From Bettongia penicillata ogilbyi (Eukaryota > Chordata > Mammalia > Diprotodontia > Potoroidae), in the NCBI GenBank assembly GCA_023548195.1, contig JAJHZJ010000579.1, positions 2,215,346-2,279,345 on the forward strand: DNA of 64,000 nucleotides, read 5' to 3'. How positions within the stretch are numbered: position 1 is the first letter of the stretch; each line of letters starts with the position of its first letter. The notes under the pieces are model-generated. The model worked only from the letters and a program-made list of their open reading frames with translations, was not told where the DNA came from and made no database searches. The translations under genes were made by a program, and so were the position numbers. Of the stretch, positions 59,080 to 64,000 are shown in pieces.

Positions 59080-60685
59080 CTACAAATTGTTATGTAATAT
59101 AGATGGGAAATGGGTGAAAGAAGTTCCATCCATCTCTTACTGTGAAAAGGAACTCTTTAAAAGACAGGGGTATGGACCCTCTCATGTGGCATGGGGAAAC
59201 TAGCACTGAACAATACATTTAATAACCTCCTTGCATTTTTCTCCCTACATTAGAATTGTTTCTTGACTCTTCTCCTCTGTTCACTGTTACCCACATAGTG
59301 CCTTTGATGGAGAAAAATAAGGGGGCCACCCAAATCCAAATACAGCTGTTATTGGTTAGGTAAAAGAAATGAAATCACTGTATATGGGCATGTTTTTTAC
59401 GTGTCTGTAGCTCATAACGGGTGGGAAAGTACAGGATAATCCACAGGAGGAAGAAAGGCATATTTAGATGCCCCTCCTTTTTTCTGCTTTGTTGTATCCC
59501 TTTCATCTCCCCATTTCTACACCTCCCTCTATCCCTCTATTTTGTTCAACTTGAGGAGCAGTGTTTAGTTGGCTTTTCCTGACATGAAAGGTTGTTCTGT
59601 TCTGGGGTTTTTGGAGAGCCATCAAAGCCTGAGCCATGATGATGTGATGACACAAGGGCTCATTGATCTCCAGATGTCATTGGCCCAGTAGAATGCAAAC
59701 AATGAGCGTCAAAGCCAGGACAGGACTGAATGATGTGCTTGGCTACTAGGGCCTGGCTTTGACTCATTTTTGTGTGCTTGGCACAACCAAGCTCTCTGGT
59801 GTGGCTGAGCATAACTTAATTCCTGAGCACCTAGATGTGTGCCAGAACATTCTTTGGTGGAACTTAGCAAAGCCAAAGAGAACTTCTGTCTTCTTTGATA
59901 GCCAAAGGTGATGTGATGACTCATTATTTTTCTCTGTTTGTCCTACAAAAAGTACAGATAGAGACAGGTTCTTATCTGTTTCTTTCTCCATCAATTGGTT
60001 AAGAAAATATCTTAATTTTGTTATGGTTCAGTGGTCAGCCATCCCTAACTGAATTCAGGCCCCATTATTTTTTAAAACAAATCTTAGCAATGTTATTGTT
60101 TTGTGTTTGTATTGCTTAAATTTCTCTCATAACAGAGAATTTTTTAAAAAGAAAAAGAGAAAAAAATCAACAAAAATGATGAATGCATTGAAAAAATCTG
60201 GAAATAAAAACAATTTCATACCTATGGACTTTCTACCTCTGCAAAGAAATGGAGGAGGTATCCTCTCATATTTATTCTTTGGGGTAAGACCCCATGCTTT
60301 TGCCAAAAACAAATTCTTATTATTTTCTGTTTCTTCCTGCCCTTCCTTTTCTTCTCCTCCCTTTTCAAAAGACTCACCTTGGACCTTGTCAGGTTAAAGT
60401 GCAGTCCTATGGCTCTGTGTTAGAAAATTAAATTCTCTTGCGTCCAAGCAGATTTCAGAGCACACTCAGTCCAACCTCTACCATTCTCAGTATAGGAAAC
60501 CTTTAGTACTGTGAGATTAAATCCCTCAATTTTCTAACTTGTAAATCACTTAGAATTTGTTCTTCTAGTGTTAGGAAGATGCTTTTTAACTCTAGGAACT
60601 CAATTTTCCTTTGCATGTTTTTCTTACCGTGAAAGATTATTAAACTACTGAAACAGAGGTTTCTCTATGAGGGTTGGACAGATTC
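59080..60685 (+). other. PTPN14: Intron 18-19 stretch, no repeat recognised
   Basis: Mostly unique sequence; an A/G-rich patch at 60140-60175. Confidence 0.4.
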
Positions 60686-60689
60686 TCGA

Positions 60690-60890
60690 GGTTGCAGCAG
60701 TGTGTGTAGCACCTGGATGACTGGACCAGGAGGCAAGATTCAAGTCCCATCTCTGCTGAGTATTCTTGGCATGAGTTTGAGCAGGGCATTTCCTTTCTCT
60801 GGGCCTCTGTTTCCTTTTCTCTAAAATGAGCGTTATTGGACTATATGACACCAGAGGTCAGTTCCAACTTTAGTTCTATGATCCTATGAA
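60690..60890 (+). mobile_element. CORE-SINE, sense
   Basis: 'gattcaagtcccatctctgc', 'gggcctctgtttccttttct', 'ttggactatatgacaccaga', 'agttctatgatcctatgaa'. Confidence 0.75.
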
Positions 60891-60894
60891 TAAC

Positions 60895-61785
60895 TCTTCA
60901 CTATTCTCTATAATCTTGTTTTCTCATGCTTTCACTTATCTAAATGCTACTAGTAAAATTTTAGTGCCCAATCTATTTTTTCCCCCGAGGGAATGGCAGT
61001 TCTGAAATTTGCAAGTTCTATTGACTGAAAAGACTCAACTGCCTCTCCTGCCCAGATAGACTGTTTTTACTCAGCACGTGGCAGATATCTTGAACTTAAT
61101 GTTTTTGTAGTTTTTTACCCTATGTTGGGAAGGAAGCGGGGAGAAATCGTAGCAAGCCTGAGTAAATGCCAGTGCCTTAGTTAATCCTTTTAATAAACCT
61201 GTCTCGTGGAGTTGGGGTAGTTATGGAGAGATGCCATGGAGATCTTCCTGAGAAGTTGGTGTTATTACCTGGTCAAAGGATTACTGCTACTACTACCACC
61301 CAGTCCCTGAACTAGTGATTGAAATCATAGAAATGCAGAGTAAAAGAGCTGAAATTGATTTTTAAAGATTGTCTTTTTAAAAAATCTGAAAAAGCACATC
61401 CTGTCAGTACCCTTCAGCAGGATCTGATAACTTCTACTGATTAAATTTCTATCTCTTTTATTGCTTTCCAGAAAAAAGCCCCTTAATTGAGTCTTTAGGG
61501 TTCCTTGTCTTCATGGTACTAGCTACTACAGGACAGAGTACAAGTTGGTAAAAACAAAAAAGATTCCCAGCCTCAAGGAACTTAGTGCCTGCCCTTTGAT
61601 TTCTGAATATGGCGGAAGCTCACGACCTCTCTCCCATTAGGGAGAAACCTCCATTTTGGGGAAGGGCCCCAGATGACAATCCATCCATAATTCTCTCCCA
61701 CTTGCCAAGTGGATGCCTTCCCTTTTTCAGCTGCCCTTTGATGTGTTGTCTTCATCAGTTAGCATGCATTCTCACCGAGAACAGG
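60895..61785 (+). other. PTPN14: Intron 18-19 stretch, no feature recognised
   Basis: Unique-looking sequence. Confidence 0.4.
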
Positions 61786-61789
61786 GAAT

Positions 61790-61868
61790 AACTTTCTTTT
61801 TTATTATATTTGTATCCTAAGTACTTCACATGGTACCATAAGAGCTTAATGCTTGTTGACTTGTGTAC
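61790..61868 (+). mobile_element. L2 tail fragment, sense
   Basis: 'tatttgtatcctaagtactt' and 'agagcttaatgcttgttgac'. Confidence 0.45.
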
Positions 61869-61984
61869 AAATCCTTTTTTTCCCTTCTCTTTAGTCCCTA
61901 AGGACTCCATTTTTAAGTTCTTAGAGTGCAGTGTTTAGTTAGAAAATACTGTGTTGATTTTCTTTATATTTCGTATTTCTGTAC

Positions 61985-62157
61985 CTTTGTTCACGCTGTT
62001 CTCCACCAATAGAATATAAGATCCCTGAGTACAAGAACTGTGTTTTTGTTCTGTTCTGATTTTTGTTTTAGTTTGGTTTTTTTGGCCTCCATATCCCCAG
62101 AGCCTAGGATGGTGTCAGGTACATTAAACACTTGATAATCTTGTTGAATGAATTAAT
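61985..62157 (+). mobile_element. L2 3' end, sense
   Basis: 'aatataagatccctgagtac', 'tccccagagcctaggatggt' and 'taatcttgttgaatgaatta'. Confidence 0.7.
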
Positions 62158-62524
62158 ATGTGTGGGGTAAGAGAAAAATAGCAAGAATTTCATTGTATGG
62201 CTGGCATTTTTCTCAGGGATATTTCTGATGACTTCTTGTGCTTTAAATGCTGTTACGTGAAGAAAAACGCACTATTGGAATTGTATTATTCCATGATTTG
62301 AAGCTTCCAGATTGTCTTCAGCTTTTAGATGTCACTTTATGTCATAAATTGTAAAGGCACTGAAGCTTCAGATCCTGTCTTATTAACTTAGATATACAGG
62401 GGTTATTACGAAGCTTTTACATTTTTTTTCCTGAAGAAGGTTTTTAATGAATGGAAATGGCCTTTACTGTCTGATAAGAAATATCCCGACCTTGCTTCCA
62501 ACCCCACATGTCATCCACTACATC

Positions 62525-62700
62525 TTGGATTATAATTTATATAATTACTTTGTGGTATTGTAGTTTGAAATTTATATTGAATGATGTCTTCTAAAAGGTA
62601 TTTGTACCAAAACTGGAAATTCAGGCATTGTTTTCTGTTAACACTATATGGGCTATTTAACTCTTCAAAGGCATTAAATACACCTTGTCTATAAAAAATC
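62525..62700. repeat. Unnamed repeat pair, copy 2
   Basis: The partner of 58932-59074, same orientation. Confidence 0.6.
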
Positions 62701-62749
62701 AATTTGAAATTCTATGTAGTCTAGATCATGTTCTATTCATACTGTAATA

Positions 62750-63050
62750 ACTTTATACTTCCAAAGTCCATTTTCATGTAGTATCTCATTTGATTCTCAC
62801 AACATTCCCATGATTTAGATATGGGCATGCCCAGAGAAGTTAAATGACTTGCCCAAAGTTACACTGCTGTATAATGGGAATTCTAGATTTGAAACCAACC
62901 CCTCATTTTACTGATGAGGAAATTGAGGCTCATAAAATTTTAAGTGATTTACTCAGGGTCACACATCAAGGAATTGTCTAAGGTAGGTTTTGAACTCAAC
63001 TGTTTTCCTTTCCCAAGTTTAGCTTTTCATCCACTGTGCCACCTCAATCA
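62750..63050 (-). mobile_element. Two adjacent MIR-type SINEs, antisense
   Basis: One copy ends near 62900 ('gttaaatgacttgcccaaag'); the second begins 'ctgatgaggaaattgaggct' and ends 'atccactgtgccacctc'. Confidence 0.8.
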
Positions 63051-63139
63051 GTAGGAGAACAAGGATTGATGTACTTCTTTTAATCTGATTCTTTTGTCAC
63101 ATATCAGCAATGACTCATTGACTGGACTGTGGAAGGGAA

Positions 63140-63400
63140 AAGAATAAGCATTTACGTAGCACCTGCTATTATGTGCCAGGCACTGTGCTAAATGCTTTAC
63201 AAATATTATTTCATGTGATCTCTCAACAACCCTATAAGGTATGTGCTATTACTGTCCTCATTTTACAGTTTAGGAAACTAAGGCAAATAGAGGTTAAGTG
63301 AATTCCCCAGGGTCATACAGCTAGTAGGTGTCTGAGACTGAATTTGAACTCAAGTCTTCCTGACTTTGGGCTCAGTGCTCTATCAGTTGCTTCGCCTATC
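63140..63400 (-). mobile_element. MIR/MAR1-type SINE, antisense
   Basis: 'gcacctgctattatgtgcca', 'tttcatgtgatctctcaaca', 'ggttaagtgaattccccagg', 'gaactcaagtcttcctgact'. It ends 150 bases before the last exon. Confidence 0.88.
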
Positions 63401-63550
63401 TAAATTGATATCAGCAGTTATTAACCAGGATTATCATTGTGCTTTCTGGAAATCTGACTACTCTTTTTAGTAAATCTTACACAGAAGAGAGTGTGCTCTT
63501 ATCTTTTGCTATTTTAAAACTTAATGCTTTCTTTTTCCTTCAAATTACAG

Positions 63551-63679
63551 AAGGTGGATGTGCCTATGATGTTGAGACACCTGAGAGAACAAAGAATGTT
63601 CATGATCCAGACCATCGCTCAATACAAGTTTGTCTACCAGGTCCTCATCCAGTTTCTCCAAAACTCCAGACTCATTTAA
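63551..63679 (+). CDS. PTPN14: PTPN14 last coding exon (likely 19) with stop codon
   Basis: The last exon begins after the acceptor aaattacag and encodes 42 residues from [14 protein letters not shown] to FLQNSRLI, then TAA at 63677-63679. It includes the Q-loop region ([15 protein letters not shown], the conserved Gln that positions water in PTPs). The C-terminus matches human PTPN14. A longer open frame overlapping this exon from 63439 is in another phase and is not the gene product. Confidence 0.97.
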   Translation, partial: KVDVPMMLRHLREQRMFMIQTIAQYKFVYQVLIQFLQNSRLI

Positions 63680-64000
63680 TTTCTCATAAGATCCAATTCC
63701 TTGTGAAAATGGGTCCTACAGAAACTTGTGGAATTAAAGGCCTCCAGACAACACCTGATGAGCCAGTATGGTGCAGATAGCTGGCAGCGAGCACACCCCA
63801 ATCTCACCAAAGTTAGGAGCTCAAGGGTTCCTTACGAGAGGAACATGAGAGATCATCATGGAGTATTTTATATAAGATAATTTATTTTTTCCCTTTGGAA
63901 TAACTTTTGTGAATTTCTGTAATATCTTGTTGTACCATTTATAATGACTCTGTGTTGAACCACATTTTGACTGATCTGCATTGTGACTTCTTTGTGGGAA
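63680..64000 (+). other. PTPN14: PTPN14 3' UTR (start only)
   Basis: The sequence after the stop continues to the window edge with no AATAAA or ATTAAA signal, so the transcript end is outside. It is AT-rich after 63860. PTPN14 transcripts are known to have long 3' UTRs. Confidence 0.8.

Noticed and set aside
63439..63780. 113-codon frame overlapping the last exon
   Set aside because: It is in a different phase from the PTP domain, whose conserved C-terminus and stop are read clearly in the other frame.

Overview
This window is vertebrate nuclear DNA, almost certainly from a marsupial. It carries the 3' two-thirds of one protein-coding gene on the + strand: PTPN14 (tyrosine-protein phosphatase non-receptor type 14, also called PTPD2 or Pez). 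Fourteen coding exons were found by reading canonical AG/GT splice sites and checking that codon phase carries across every junction. They join into one open frame of 1022 codons that runs from the late F2 lobe of the FERM domain (about human residue 171) to the native stop at 63677-63679. The remainder, to base 64000, is the start of the 3' UTR. The 5' exons (promoter, start codon, FERM F1 and most of F2) lie upstream of the window. The marsupial call rests on the repeats: many copies of tRNA-derived CORE-SINEs, a CORE-SINE with an RTE-like tail, and LINE-1 3' ends of the type I associate with opossum and other marsupials. It also rests on a protein clearly PTPN14 but divergent from placental versions in its linker. 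Species cannot be named from sequence alone.

Layout. 1-2667: intron, mostly an antisense LINE. 2668-19237: five small exons encoding the end of F2 and the PH-like F3 lobe. 22491-25926: two small linker exons. 28679-30168: the 1490-base exon encoding the disordered linker with both PPxY motifs that bind WW domains (YAP1 and related proteins). 34969-35112: a 144-base in-frame linker exon. 41064-63679: five exons forming the phosphatase domain, with the WPD loop in the 50459-50693 exon and the [10 protein letters not shown] active-site loop in the 56538-56704 exon. Everything else is intron, largely transposable-element debris (L2, L1, MIR/CORE-SINEs, RTE-tailed SINEs, hAT-type palindromic elements, one LTR-like insertion) and microsatellites.

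Function. The FERM domain places the protein at cell junctions and membranes, the PPxY linker binds Hippo-pathway proteins, and the C-terminal domain is a tyrosine phosphatase. All residues I checked for catalysis are present, so I see no sign of a pseudogene. I found no second gene, RNA gene, CRISPR array or unusual coding system. The most interesting signals are a five-residue linker segment that resembles the paralogue PTPN21 more than placental PTPN14, a local duplication inside an old L2, several datable nested insertions, a 36-base perfect palindrome, and repeat pairs I could not name. Comparisons with human proteins and with repeat families are from memory, not from a search.
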